From: Lachnospiraceae bacterium
GTDB lineage: Bacteria; Bacillota; Clostridia; Lachnospirales; Lachnospiraceae
Assembly (NCBI GenBank): GCA_910575565.1
Contig: CAJTFL010000004.1
Span: 327,948 to 391,947 of the forward strand
DNA: 64,000 bases
Direction of reading: 5' to 3'
This document shows, in pieces, positions 52,188 through 60,659 of the stretch. Position 1 is the stretch's first letter, and every line of letters starts with the position of its first letter. Position numbers and translations under genes: made by a program. Below the pieces are notes generated by a model. That model was not told the origin of the DNA. It saw nothing but the letters and a program-made list of their open reading frames with translations, and made no database searches.

Positions 52188-52886
52188 ATGATGAATAGTA
52201 GATATATAGATGAATTTGCTAAAAGAAAATTATATGCAGAATCTATGGGACGGTGTATGAACCCAAATTGTCAGCGGGAGTTGTTTTGTAAAAATGGTGA
52301 TATAATTGAAAAAGCACATATTGATCCATATTGCAAAACCGCAGATAATTCGCTTGAGAACTTAATATTGTTATGCCCAAGTTGTCATACTGATTTCGAT
52401 AAAAATAATGCTTTTACTCCAAAAGAAGTTTTGGGGTGGAAAAGAACCCGAAGAGAAGAACTTGAAAAAATGTTTAGTAAAAAATATGCTTCTTTTGAGG
52501 AACTCAAAAAGGAGGTAGTTCCACTACTCTTGGAGAACCAAACAATTTTCACGAGTTATTATTTGAAAGAAAATAAAGTGCTTTGGGACAAGTTTGAGGC
52601 TGCCATATTATCTAATAACAGAAAAATAAGTTTTAGGTTTTTGGATGAAACTAATTTAAGAGAAATTATGATATATGATAAAAAACTGATTTTTGTCTAT
52701 GAATACTGCTTAAGCCAATCGGATATTATACGATTATCTCCAGAAGAAAATACTGTGATTATTAATTTGCATAATTGGAATGGCAATAGTTGTATATCCA
52801 AGCAAGCATATGAGATGGCGGCTGCTATGAAAGTAGAACTTTTAACAATGAAGGCGTTTTATGGATACATTAACAAATTTAGATAG
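52188..52886 (+). CDS. HNH endonuclease
   Basis: A 232-residue protein. The HNH motif with structural cysteines is GRCMNPNC ... EKAHIDPYCKTADNSLENLILLCPSCHTDFDK (residues ~21-65), then a C-terminal ~150-residue domain (SYYLKENKVLWDKFEAAILS ...) without a recognised family. The first or second ATG may be used (AGAGG 5-8 bases upstream). It overlaps the next gene by 26 bp; in intact loci such HNH plus nucleotidyltransferase pairs could be a defence or toxin module (inference). Confidence 0.82.
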   Translation: MMNSRYIDEFAKRKLYAESMGRCMNPNCQRELFCKNGDIIEKAHIDPYCKTADNSLENLILLCPSCHTDFDKNNAFTPKEVLGWKRTRREELEKMFSKKYASFEELKKEVVPLLLENQTIFTSYYLKENKVLWDKFEAAILSNNRKISFRFLDETNLREIMIYDKKLIFVYEYCLSQSDIIRLSPEENTVIINLHNWNGNSCISKQAYEMAAAMKVELLTMKAFYGYINKFR

Positions 52887-53088
52887 GGATATTCCCAAAC
52901 TGGTAAGTGAACATATAGATTTATTTGACTCCTTTGAAAATGTATATTTATTTGGGTCAATATTAAAACCGGAGATGGTTCATAATGATATAGATATATT
53001 AGCTATTTACATAAATTATTCAAATAGGATTAACAATGATATATTAATGATTTTAGATGAACTGGAAAAGGCAAGTGTATTTATCAAA
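52861..53088 (+). pseudogene. Pol-beta-type nucleotidyltransferase, truncated
   Basis: The frame reads MDTLTNLDRDIPKLVSEHIDLF then FENVYLFGSILKPEMVHNDIDILAIYINYSN, a GS...DxD nucleotidyltransferase core (GS at ~31, D-x-D at ~42-44). Coding similarity ends at ASVFIKD; beyond ~53088 the frame runs antisense through another gene fragment. The 3' half is lost. Overlap with the HNH gene shows they were one operon. Confidence 0.65.
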
Positions 53089-53259
53089 GATTTTATCAAC
53101 CGTTTCCAACTGCTTTTCGGAAAACATCTCCATGTGCGATTCCCGTTCCGCCATGCGCTTGCGTTCGTTATAATAGTTAATTTTTTCGTATCTCAATGCC
53201 ATGCGGCAGTATGTCACAAACTGGCGCACCACCCTGTCTTTTTTATCTTTGTTTATCAA
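53088..53259 (-). pseudogene. ICE-type sigma-factor-like protein, N-terminal fragment
   Basis: From TTG 53259 the frame reads NKDKKDRVVRQFVTYCRMAL then RYEKINYYNERKRMAERESHMEMFSEKQLE, similar to the start of small sigma-70-like proteins carried by conjugative transposons. It stops being coding at the junction near 53088 where the nucleotidyltransferase is cut, so a recombination joined the two. Confidence 0.5.
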
Positions 53260-53345
53260 TGTCCTGTCCTCTATTTCTGAAAAATTGATTTATCTGAAAC
53301 GAAGTTAGGACTGGCGGGGAACGGCAGTGTATTGTTGCTTTTAGA

Positions 53346-53388
53346 AACAGAAAAGCGCTCATTGGTTTTCTTCCAACAAACGCTTTCC
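53346..53388 (-). terminator. Hairpin after ldh, probable terminator
   Basis: Interrupted stem AAAGCG...TTGG/CCAA...CGCTTT; on the minus strand it continues CGCTTTTCTGTTTC. It lies 33 bp past the ldh stop. The T-run is imperfect. Confidence 0.5.
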
Positions 53389-53420
53389 CGCCTAAGTTTC
53401 AGTGTAAATATTCCTTTTTC

Positions 53421-54389
53421 CTAATTTGGGACAACTTCCAAATCAAGCTCTTCTGCAATTTTTCTTATAGTTTTTGCCGAATTGTGAAGTTTCTCCATTT
53501 CCTTTTCATTCAAAGAAATAGGAACATGGGTTTCGATTCCGTCTGCCCCTATAATAGCGGGCATACTAAGGGCAATTTCTTTAATCCCATAATTTCCATG
53601 CATGATAGAAGATACCGGAAGAATAGATTTTTCATCCCTTACAACGCATTCACAGATACGCTTAACCGACATAGCAATTCCATAATAAGTAGCCTGCTTT
53701 TTAGAAATAATATCATAAGCGCTGTTTTTTACATCTTCCGCAATCTCCCGCATTGCTTCCTCATGGTTGAAATGTCCACGCATCTCACAAAAATCATTCA
53801 ATGGAATACCAGATATATTCGTGCTGCTCCATGCTGCAATCTCACTATCCCCATGTTCGCCAATGATAAAGGAATGAATGCTACGGCTGTCTACCCCTAA
53901 ATGTTTACTAAGCGCATATTTTAGCCTTGCGGTATCAAGAACCGTTCCGGAACCAATTACTCTTTTTTCAGAAAACCCGCTCAGCTTTACAGCAGCATAA
54001 GTAAGAATATCAACCGGATTTGATACAATCAGCAATATTCCTTTAAAATTGCGCTTTGCAATTTCAGGAATGATGCTTTTGTAGATAGCAACATTTTTAC
54101 GTACTAAATCGAGCCTTGTTTCATTCGGCTTCTGGTTTGCCCCGGCAGTCACAATGACAATAGAAGCATCCATCAGGTCATCATAGCCTCCTGCATAAAT
54201 CTTCATCTGTCCGGCAAACGGAACGCCATGCGAAATGTCCTTTGCTTCTCCGTCTGCTTTATCATAATTTGCATCAAGAAGCACCATTTCAGTGAACAGC
54301 CTGCTCTGCATCAGTGTAAATGCTGTTGCAGCGCCTACAAATCCACAGCCGATGACTGCTGCTTTTCTTGGGTTAATTGTTTTTATCAT
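53421..54389 (-). CDS. ldh: L-lactate dehydrogenase
   Basis: A 322-residue NAD-dependent LDH: AAVIGCGFVGAATAFTLMQSRL (nucleotide-binding), VIVTAGANQKPNETRLDLVRKN (catalytic loop with substrate Arg), IVSNPVDILTYAA, GSGTVLDTARLKYALSKHL and the active-site His in IIGEHGDSEIAAWSS. Gln in the loop (ANQKPNETR) marks lactate rather than malate use. ATG 54389 has GGAGG seven bases ahead and follows the ferredoxin gene by two bases. Last gene of the redox operon; an unusual place for ldh. Confidence 0.93.
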   Translation of the reverse strand: MIKTINPRKAAVIGCGFVGAATAFTLMQSRLFTEMVLLDANYDKADGEAKDISHGVPFAGQMKIYAGGYDDLMDASIVIVTAGANQKPNETRLDLVRKNVAIYKSIIPEIAKRNFKGILLIVSNPVDILTYAAVKLSGFSEKRVIGSGTVLDTARLKYALSKHLGVDSRSIHSFIIGEHGDSEIAAWSSTNISGIPLNDFCEMRGHFNHEEAMREIAEDVKNSAYDIISKKQATYYGIAMSVKRICECVVRDEKSILPVSSIMHGNYGIKEIALSMPAIIGADGIETHVPISLNEKEMEKLHNSAKTIRKIAEELDLEVVPN

Positions 54390-54391
54390 CT

Positions 54392-54580
54392 CTATTCCTC
54401 CCATTCAATAGCGGAAACAGGACAGGAACGAACGGCATCCTGTACCATGCTTTCGTTTTCCGGTGCAGAGTCCTGATACCCCTCCGCCTTATCATCGTCA
54501 TTCATACGGAATACATCAGGTGCCATCCCAACACACAGCCCGCATCCAATACAAGCATTCTGATCTACATTCACCCTCAT
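54392..54580 (-). CDS. Small single-cluster ferredoxin
   Basis: A 62-residue ferredoxin: VDQNACIGCGLCVGMAPDVFRM ... AVRSCPVSAIEWEE. Cysteines C-x2-C-x2-C plus a distal CP give one [4Fe-4S] (or [3Fe-4S]) cluster. It probably passes electrons within the stress cluster in which it is encoded. GGGGG precedes the ATG. Confidence 0.9.
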   Translation of the reverse strand: MRVNVDQNACIGCGLCVGMAPDVFRMNDDDKAEGYQDSAPENESMVQDAVRSCPVSAIEWEE

Positions 54581-54597
54581 GCCGCATCCCCCTTTCG

Positions 54598-54927
54598 CTA
54601 AAATACAACAACCAGCAACATTTTAAACTGCTCTTTACCCAAGACCGCATGAGGGTGTTTTGCGGGCATTACGATAGATTCTCCCTCATGCAGTTCATAC
54701 TTTTTGTCATCAATCGTAATCTCGCCAACGCCATCCAAACAAATCACAAAGGCATCACCACTGGACTCATGGCTGCTGATTTCTTCTCCCTTGTCAAAAG
54801 AAAACAATGTGACACTCAGCGCATTATTTTGTGCTAAAGTCCTGCTTACAACCTGATTGCTTTGGTAAGCAACCTGCTCTTTTAAAACTAAAATTTCTGC
54901 CTTGTCTATATTTTTTATTTTTTCCAT
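54598..54927 (-). CDS. Small cupin protein
   Basis: A 109-residue single cupin barrel: SVTLFSFDKGEEISSHESSGDAFVICLDG (motif 1, with only one His) and HEGESIVMPAKHPHAVLGKEQFKMLLVVVF (motif 2). Cupins of this kind accompany hybrid-cluster and hemerythrin genes in anaerobes and bind a metal or small ligand. Role unknown. Confidence 0.85.
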   Translation of the reverse strand: MEKIKNIDKAEILVLKEQVAYQSNQVVSRTLAQNNALSVTLFSFDKGEEISSHESSGDAFVICLDGVGEITIDDKKYELHEGESIVMPAKHPHAVLGKEQFKMLLVVVF

Positions 54928-54972
54928 ACTGTTCGTTTGCTCCCTCCCTCAGCCTGATTTTTAACCACCCGT

Positions 54973-55209
54973 TCAAGATGTTTCTGTTTTCACCTCAAAC
55001 CCATGTTTCTCAAAGGGTTCAAAAACTTTGTCCATAGGAATATTTTTTATGGCAGCTCCATTTGGTATCGTCATTACCTTACCCATTACAGCTAAAGACA
55101 TAGGCTTTATAATTTCCTTAAACCCTGCTTCTGCCAATACCTCTTTTATTTCAGGATTTTCACTTACCAGCTCTGAAACTGTTTTTGTGAAATCAACAAC
55201 TTTACCCAT
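54973..55209 (-). CDS. DUF1858 domain protein without CxxC
   Basis: A 78-residue protein, VDFTKTVSELVSENPEIKEVLAEAGFKEIIKPMSLAVMGKVMTIPNGAAI, which fits the DUF1858 helical fold. It lacks the cysteine pair seen in the paralogue at 56385-56570. AAAGGAG upstream. Probably a ligand- or partner-binding member of the redox cluster. Confidence 0.82.
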   Translation of the reverse strand: MGKVVDFTKTVSELVSENPEIKEVLAEAGFKEIIKPMSLAVMGKVMTIPNGAAIKNIPMDKVFEPFEKHGFEVKTETS

Positions 55210-55213
55210 TCGC

Positions 55214-55759
55214 CTATCTCCTTTTTTCTAACCATGTAATATATTTCTCCTGTATGCCGTCCTGTTCCGCTTTTTTCTCAAACGCTCTTGTCTGTTCATC
55301 AATCTGCGCTTTGCATTCCTCTGACAGTGTTCGTAATGCATAAGTGTAGCAGACGTTATCTTCTTTCTCAATGTGACGCTGCAATAAATCCACATAACCC
55401 GATGCATGGGTGACGATATCCAGCTTTCCTTCTGTAGTCGGAACACTGGCATACTGCTTAACTGCGTTCTCCAATTCCCCGATATGGAATCTTCCGAAGT
55501 CATGTTCCACCAGCATTCCATTGCGCACCAGTTTTTCTGCAACAGGATCGGAATTATTAAGCATAAACCGAAACAATATCTGTTCTTCCTTTCCATGATG
55601 ATGCTTGTCTGCATAAGTTCTTGCAAAATCAATACACTCCAGGAACTCCTGAACATCAATGTCTGCCCCCTCAATCACAGCACAGCAGGTTCTCCTTAAA
55701 TGCTTAGTCAGTGCTACGATATTCTCATGTTCTTTCATCAGTAAATCAATTCCATACAT
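55214..55759 (-). CDS. Hemerythrin HHE domain protein
   Basis: A 181-residue four-helix bundle with the non-haem di-iron ligands of the HHE family: LMKEHENIVALTKHL, YADKHHHGKEEQILFRFM, LVEHDFGRFHI and LLQRHIEKEDNVCYTYAL. Such proteins bind O2 or NO and, like ScdA/RIC/YtfE, may repair iron-sulphur centres. Its neighbours (ferredoxin, DUF1858, DUF2249) support an oxidative/nitrosative defence role. AAGGAGG upstream. Confidence 0.9.
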   Translation of the reverse strand: MYGIDLLMKEHENIVALTKHLRRTCCAVIEGADIDVQEFLECIDFARTYADKHHHGKEEQILFRFMLNNSDPVAEKLVRNGMLVEHDFGRFHIGELENAVKQYASVPTTEGKLDIVTHASGYVDLLQRHIEKEDNVCYTYALRTLSEECKAQIDEQTRAFEKKAEQDGIQEKYITWLEKRR

Positions 55760-55762
55760 TAT

Positions 55763-56374
55763 TTATCCCTCCTTAATCAATGTGAATGTCTGATTTCCTA
55801 AATATTTGTAGGAAAAACCGCTGCCCTCCAAAATACCTGCGACCAGCCTCTCCTTCAGGTCATAATAATGACTGACATCTCCTTGTAATGCTTCCCAATA
55901 TGGCAAATGTATATCCACAGTCTGTTTCCATACTACTGCCTCCTGACTTATGGAAACCACAGTATTAACCCTGTCACAAGGCATTCCGTTCAATAGCAGA
56001 TTATCCAAATGCCTATAAACTTCTTCTGCGCTTGTTTTCCCCGACAGTTTCCTGCTCCGTCCATACTCATATGCAGCATTCGCAATATCCGGCATACATT
56101 CAGAATGGGCATCCATCGTTGAGATGACCAGAAAAGCAAGGCGGTTTTCAGCGGCAGCGATTTTATCCTGTAACCAGCCATGTATATTACTGTTATCAAT
56201 CATATTTTCAAGACTGCCTTTCTCCACCGCCCCATACTTTTGTTCCATTTCGGAAAGAATGCCATCATCATACCCGTTTTTGCTTATCATATCTGATAAT
56301 CTTTCAACTAGCCCGTTTTGGAACTCTATTTTTCCGTATAGCCAGTGATGAATCGAACCTAAAAATGCGCTCAT
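55763..56374 (-). CDS. Conserved protein of redox-stress cluster, unknown
   Basis: A 203-residue protein beginning MSAFLGSIHHWLYGKIEFQNGLVERL. It has mixed helical segments and YDLKERLVAGILEGSGFSYKYLGNQTFTLIKEG at the C-terminus. No cofactor motif beyond two His near the start. It is found between the hemerythrin and DUF1858 genes with gaps of 4-10 bp and AGGAGG ahead, so it belongs to the operon. Function not recognised. Confidence 0.75.
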   Translation of the reverse strand: MSAFLGSIHHWLYGKIEFQNGLVERLSDMISKNGYDDGILSEMEQKYGAVEKGSLENMIDNSNIHGWLQDKIAAAENRLAFLVISTMDAHSECMPDIANAAYEYGRSRKLSGKTSAEEVYRHLDNLLLNGMPCDRVNTVVSISQEAVVWKQTVDIHLPYWEALQGDVSHYYDLKERLVAGILEGSGFSYKYLGNQTFTLIKEG

Positions 56375-56384
56375 TGCACTCCTC

Positions 56385-56570
56385 CTATGAATTCAGCTTT
56401 TTCAAGAGTTCATCGGCATCCAGCCCATGCACCATGCAGGCATCCGCAAGGCTCTCCATCTGTGAGGACGGGCACCCTAAACAGTGCATCCCCATCTGCA
56501 TCAACACCTCTGCCGCCTCCGGTTTGGTTCTTAAAATTTCTCCAAGTAACATTTCCTTTGTGATTGCCAT
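56385..56570 (-). CDS. DUF1858 domain protein with redox CxxC-type site
   Basis: A 61-residue protein: ITKEMLLGEILRTKPEAAEVLMQMGMHCLGCPSSQMESLADAC. The HCLGC motif (cysteines ~30 and 33) is that of the hybrid-cluster-protein-associated redox disulphide family. It probably acts as a small thiol carrier with the neighbouring proteins. AGGAGG upstream. Confidence 0.87.
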   Translation of the reverse strand: MAITKEMLLGEILRTKPEAAEVLMQMGMHCLGCPSSQMESLADACMVHGLDADELLKKLNS

Positions 56571-56598
56571 ATTATTTTCCTCCTATCTTTCTTTCCTG

Positions 56599-57288
56599 TT
56601 ACAACACTTGCACTTCCTGATTTTTTTCGCCAAACTTTTCTTTTATCTCGGTGCAGATTTCTTCCCTGCTTATGCCTCTTTGTTCCTGCGTCTTAATCAT
56701 CTTATACGCTTGAAAAAGCGGTGAAGGTCCAATTTCCGAGCTGAAAAATCCGATCCCCTGATTCCATGCCAAAAGTTCAAACACATCATCCAGCGCTGCG
56801 GATTCAAGACCATAGATATATGCCTTTACCAGTTCCCGCACAGCCTGCCTCATTCTTCCTGCGCCAACTGCATTTGTCAGGGAAAGGAGCAGACGCATTT
56901 CATAGGGGAGAGTGCGCTTCTCACTCTGCCATGTTGCCTGCCAAAAATCCGCCGCGATACGCCCTAAGTCCTCATCAATCATAGGATAATTCAGCAATGC
57001 AAGCGGACGGTATGGTGCAGAGCCTTCCGGCTCTTTTTCCTCTGTCCGGTAAAACCAGACATGAAACTCATTTTCTGCCAGCTTCTCTGTATGATGTATA
57101 TACCCCAGCATATCCATCTCCTTATATAGCGGGTAAGGTTCAAAAGTCTGTATGACCTCAATTCCCTCCCCGGCTTTTAGCGTCATGGCACGTCTTTGTA
57201 AGCCGGGAAAGAAATTTCCCTGCACATGGCGTACATCCACTTTGAAGAAGTCTTTCTTTTTATCCTTCCATTCCTCGTACTTTATCAT
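56599..57288 (-). CDS. DUF2249-containing protein
   Basis: A 229-residue protein. The N-terminal ~75 residues (FFKVDVRHVQGNFFPGLQRRAM, GIEVIQTFEPYPLYKEMDMLGY) are a DUF2249 (TusA-like) fold; the helical C-terminus (~85-215, FWQATWQSEKRTLPYEMRLLLSLTNAVGAGRMRQAVREL) is a carboxymuconolactone/AhpD-like bundle in appearance but lacks CxxC. First gene of the operon, divergent from the Crp/Fnr gene. AAAGGAGG upstream. Confidence 0.82.
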   Translation of the reverse strand: MIKYEEWKDKKKDFFKVDVRHVQGNFFPGLQRRAMTLKAGEGIEVIQTFEPYPLYKEMDMLGYIHHTEKLAENEFHVWFYRTEEKEPEGSAPYRPLALLNYPMIDEDLGRIAADFWQATWQSEKRTLPYEMRLLLSLTNAVGAGRMRQAVRELVKAYIYGLESAALDDVFELLAWNQGIGFFSSEIGPSPLFQAYKMIKTQEQRGISREEICTEIKEKFGEKNQEVQVL

Positions 57289-57354
57289 GATATCCTCCTT
57301 TATTTATTTTCTTGCTTTGGTGATTACATTATAGTAAAATAAGCAGAGCAAGTA

Positions 57355-57370
57355 TGTTTGAATTCAAACA
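57355..57370. promoter_or_regulatory. 16-bp perfect palindrome between redox operon and Crp/Fnr gene
   Basis: TGTTTGAATTCAAACA is a perfect dyad, 14 bases before the preferred TTG start of the regulator and 66 bp from the start of the divergent operon. Its TTGA...TCAA half-sites fit a Crp/Fnr-family operator, so autoregulation and control of the operon are likely (inference). Confidence 0.6.
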
Positions 57371-57383
57371 AAGAGGTGAGATT

Positions 57384-58058
57384 TTGGAAAAATTTTTAAA
57401 CGTATTAAAAAAATGCCCGCTGTTTGCAGGATTATCCGATGACGAGATTTTAACCTCGCTAAAGTGTATCGGAGCAAAAGTCAGAAAAAACGCCAAAAAT
57501 CAATACATCCTTCAGGCAGGAGATTGTACGGACTGTATCAGCCTGCTTGCGTCTGGGACTGCTTTAGTCATTCAGGAAGATTTATGGGGAAACCGGAACG
57601 TTATGACAAATCTTATGCCGGGCGACTACTTTGCCGAACCCTTTGCCGCCATTCCTGATGCAGTTCTCAGCGTCAGTGTTGTTGCGACAGAAAATTGTGA
57701 AATTGTGGAAATAAATATGAACCGCCTGATTACCATGTGTTCCGCTGCCTGCAGCCATCATAACCGCCTGATTAAAAACCTGATTACAGCTTTTGCCCAA
57801 AAGACACTGTTGTTTAACGAGAAGATAATGCACATGAGCAAGCGAAAAACACGTGATAAGCTGCTTTCCTATTTATCTGCTGAAGCAGCCAGACAAGGAT
57901 CACTTTCTTTTGACATTCCCTTTGACCGCCAGCAGCTTGCCGACTTCCTCTGTGTAGAACGTGCAGCAATGTCTGTAGAATTATCAAAGCTGCAAAAAGA
58001 AGGGCTTCTGAAAACCTTTCATTCTCATTTTGAATTAAGTCCAAATGCCACAAATTAA
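57384..58058 (+). CDS. Crp/Fnr family transcription regulator
   Basis: A ~224-residue regulator: cyclic-nucleotide-binding-like barrel (KCPLFAGLSDDEILTSLKCIGAKV ... QEDLWGNRNVMTNLMPGDYFAEPFAAI, ~10-110) and winged helix (KTRDKLLSYLSAEAARQGSL ... FDRQQLADFLCVERAAMSVELSKLQKEGLLKTF). No N-terminal four-cysteine Fnr cluster is seen; cysteines are scattered. TTG 57384 has AGAGGTG in the right place; an ATG at 57354 overlaps the palindrome and has none. It probably senses NO or redox change and controls the divergent operon. Confidence 0.9.
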   Translation: MEKFLNVLKKCPLFAGLSDDEILTSLKCIGAKVRKNAKNQYILQAGDCTDCISLLASGTALVIQEDLWGNRNVMTNLMPGDYFAEPFAAIPDAVLSVSVVATENCEIVEINMNRLITMCSAACSHHNRLIKNLITAFAQKTLLFNEKIMHMSKRKTRDKLLSYLSAEAARQGSLSFDIPFDRQQLADFLCVERAAMSVELSKLQKEGLLKTFHSHFELSPNATN

Positions 58059-58095
58059 AACAGGTCAATCTATACATAGCAGATTGACCTGTTTA
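58058..58095. terminator. Bidirectional terminator
   Basis: A 14-bp perfect stem (AAACAGGTCAATCT/AGATTGACCTGTTT) with loop ATACATAGC separates the convergent Crp/Fnr and HD-domain genes; A/T-runs lie on both sides. Confidence 0.87.
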
Positions 58096-58118
58096 CAAAA
58101 TACATATTTGTTATCAAA

Positions 58119-58622
58119 TCAGCGGTTGCCTTCTGCAATCCCATAAACGGATTGCAGAAGCATTTTTCCTGATGATGTCTTAAAAACACAATCTATAACA
58201 TTTCTGATATTGGCTTCCTGATATCCGGATTCGTCAGCATTAACCAAATAATCAGCTTCCAGCAAAATCTGGTAATCAATCCCGTCAACCTCCTGAAAAG
58301 TATGATGATGTGCGACCAAAAAGATGATACGGTTCACCATCTCGTTCGACAGCCCTGTACCCTTCAGGAATTCTTCAGCTAATACAGCGCCTTCTTTTTC
58401 CTGAAGTTTTCCATTTGTATTTCCGTATTTTTCCCGGCACAAAGGACACGCAATATCATGTATAATAGCCGCAATTTCTATTATTTTCTGTTCATCATCC
58501 GCTACTTTCTCACACTCTGCAATCGTTTTTGCATAGGCATACACTTTCATAAAATGATTGATATCATGAAGATTTCCTTTTGAATACTTTACCATTTTAA
58601 CCATGATTTCTGAAACAGTCAT
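58119..58622 (-). CDS. HD-domain phosphohydrolase
   Basis: A 167-residue HD protein: HDINHFMKVYAYAKTIAE (first His), IIEIAAIIHDIACPLCREKYGN (HD doublet ~52-53), VAHHHTFQEVDGIDYQILLEADYLVNADE (distal His and Asp). These are the metal ligands of HD hydrolases, which split nucleotides or phosphomonoesters. AGGAGG upstream. Substrate unknown. Relatives are often found near hemerythrin/hcp genes. Confidence 0.88.
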   Translation of the reverse strand: MTVSEIMVKMVKYSKGNLHDINHFMKVYAYAKTIAECEKVADDEQKIIEIAAIIHDIACPLCREKYGNTNGKLQEKEGAVLAEEFLKGTGLSNEMVNRIIFLVAHHHTFQEVDGIDYQILLEADYLVNADESGYQEANIRNVIDCVFKTSSGKMLLQSVYGIAEGNR

Positions 58623-58706
58623 ATCATTTCCTCCTGTTATCTATACATCGTCTATAACCAATAGTCCACAAACTTACCAGTCACATCGTACAATTAAAAG
58701 CCAACT

Positions 58707-58988
58707 TTATGGCGAATCGTCATCCAAAACATCAATCCGTTCTATTTTAAAGACATTTAATGTGTCCACATCAGGGCAGGCAAAAACCGCTGTCCCCTTC
58801 TCCTGTCCGGGTATTTCGCCGCCGTATCTTAAAATATCAATATATGGAAATGCAACATGCATAGCCATAGGACAGAGTTTTCCACGCTCTGTATCAAAAT
58901 CAAAACTATCACCTATTTTGTGACCCCTATGACATCCTTTCGTGCCTTTTTGATCAATCAATGTGATCTGGATTCCAGGTTTTTTCAT
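58707..58988 (-). CDS. TIGR04076 family protein
   Basis: A 93-residue protein: GIQITLIDQKGTKGCHRGHKIGDSFDF, CPMAMHVAFPYIDILRYGGEIP, FACPDVDTLNVFKIERID. Conserved GCHxGHKxGD and CPMAxH mark the TIGR04076 family, of unknown function, often next to anaerobic redox genes. The start overlaps the kinase stop by four bases, so they are cotranscribed. Confidence 0.87.
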   Translation of the reverse strand: MKKPGIQITLIDQKGTKGCHRGHKIGDSFDFDTERGKLCPMAMHVAFPYIDILRYGGEIPGQEKGTAVFACPDVDTLNVFKIERIDVLDDDSP

Positions 58989-59812
58989 ATTTTAAGCACC
59001 TCCAACTCCTTCTCAATCGGTATTCCCTTATATATATCTGTATTGTTTCTATTGTTTTCAATCAGGCTGCTCACAGTGTCCATGGCTTTTTTTGTACTGT
59101 CATACAGGCTGTTTCCCTCCATCAGTTTTCCCAATAAAACGGAAGAAAAAATATCGCCCGTACCCGGAAACCTGACCGGAATGTTATAAAAAGGAATTGT
59201 AAATCTTTGTTTCGTTTTATGATCGAAGCCTGCAACCACATCTTTGCCATCCTGCTGAATGCTTGTGATGATTACCGATTTTGCGCCCATATTACCAAGC
59301 CTTTGAATCATTTCATCTACCTCCGAGATTGTTGCAGATTCATGATACTCCACTCCTGTAAGTCTGGCCGCTTCAGTATAATTTGGTACAATATAATCGG
59401 CTACTCCTACCAGTTTCTTCATATGTGCAACCGTTTGCTCTGTAACTCCATTGTACAGGGTTCCTTCATCTCCCATAATTGGATCAACAAATATCAGGGT
59501 TCCTTTCATGCTTTCCTTTCGACAAAATTCTTCTATGATTTTTACCTGCTCCTCTGAAACAATAAAGCCTGTCGCTATCACATCAAAGCAGAATCCCAAT
59601 TCCTCCCATACTTTAATAGTGTTCTTCATATAATCTGTTGTTTCAAGAATATCGAATTTGCCATAATCCAACGTATTTGATACTAACGCAGTGGGAAGAT
59701 TATATATTTGGTACCCCATATATGACATCAATGGAAGCATGACCGATAATGCCACCTTTCCATATCCTGCCAGATCATTTATCAACAATACTTGCTTGCC
59801 CATTTTCATCAT
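58985..59812 (-). CDS. Pyridoxamine kinase (PfkB/ribokinase fold)
   Basis: A 275-residue kinase: LLINDLAGYGKVALSVMLPLMSYMGYQIYNLPTALVS, FVDPIMGDEGTLY, YIVPNYTEAARLTGVEY, and ATP/anion-hole GTGDIFSSVLLGKLMEG with the catalytic Asp. It salvages pyridoxal/pyridoxamine to the 5'-phosphate. The exact Met of the cluster MMKM cannot be settled. The upstream 59813-59996 holds no gene. Confidence 0.9.
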   Translation of the reverse strand: MMKMGKQVLLINDLAGYGKVALSVMLPLMSYMGYQIYNLPTALVSNTLDYGKFDILETTDYMKNTIKVWEELGFCFDVIATGFIVSEEQVKIIEEFCRKESMKGTLIFVDPIMGDEGTLYNGVTEQTVAHMKKLVGVADYIVPNYTEAARLTGVEYHESATISEVDEMIQRLGNMGAKSVIITSIQQDGKDVVAGFDHKTKQRFTIPFYNIPVRFPGTGDIFSSVLLGKLMEGNSLYDSTKKAMDTVSSLIENNRNNTDIYKGIPIEKELEVLKI

Positions 59813-59996
59813 GCCTTTCAGTTAATTCAATTCATCTATAATGAAATAATTATATACAGGGAGCAGGTTTTCGTCAAGATTTATGTATACAAGCACCAAT
59901 ATATACATTAAATATCCGCCACACTCCGGAATTTTATGGATTTCTGTTACGTGACTGCTTTTATTGACTTTACCCATTTCACTCAATCCGAAATTC

Positions 59997-60260
59997 TTAT
60001 CCCCTGTTCTGCAACTCCCGTAAATGTCTAAGCTGAGCTTCGCTTAATGTTCTCGGTTTCCCAATCCTGACAAGATTTTTGGGTAAAACATAGGTCTTAC
60101 TTACTTCCGTCCATGACTTTAACCTTATTACCTCTGGAAACTCTTTACATAGCTTATCCATTTTCCGTATCCATGCCAGATTAGCTGTGTAAATTGTTGC
60201 TTCGCTTTCATCTGCATTAAAGTTGATAACAACCTCCTGCTCATATCTTGATAATTTCAT
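59997..60260 (-). CDS. Small integrative-element protein, unknown
   Basis: An 87-residue protein: MKLSRYEQEVVINFNADESE, YTANLAWIRKMDKLCKEFPEVI, WTEVSKTYVLPKNLVRIGKPRTLSEAQ. This small family is common in Firmicutes conjugative elements and sits beside HTH regulators, but has no known function. AGGAG six bases before ATG 60260. The 60261-60659 gap upstream shows no gene. Confidence 0.75.
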   Translation of the reverse strand: MKLSRYEQEVVINFNADESEATIYTANLAWIRKMDKLCKEFPEVIRLKSWTEVSKTYVLPKNLVRIGKPRTLSEAQLRHLRELQNRG

Positions 60261-60659
60261 TCCATGCTCCTTTCTCCAGTACCGAAACTGGCACCAATCC
60301 AATTTAACGGTACCCTTCCGGTACCAAATAAATATACTCAATCTTGGGCGGTTTTCTATCATTGCTGTTTTCTATCATTGCTGTTTTCCCCTTGCTGTTT
60401 CCTGACAGGCAACCCTTGTCGGCACTGTGTCGTCCAATATTGGCGCTCAAATTTTCTTAAAATTGGTCTTGGCGGTTTATATCAGCTTGGACAGTCATTC
60501 AGTTGTACTGTCATTATCCAACAAAACGCCCTGCTTTCCCGTATATCCACCATGTCAGAAATCTTCCAAAAAACAGATTTTTTCTATCATGCTGGAAATT
60601 TTCGGTAGGAATCCGCCTGTTTGTGTGATATTCTGTTTTCGTAAAGGAGAGATTTATCT

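Noticed and set aside
53421..54389. Malate dehydrogenase considered instead of LDH
   Set aside because: The specificity loop has Gln (ANQKPNETR), as in lactate dehydrogenases, not Arg.
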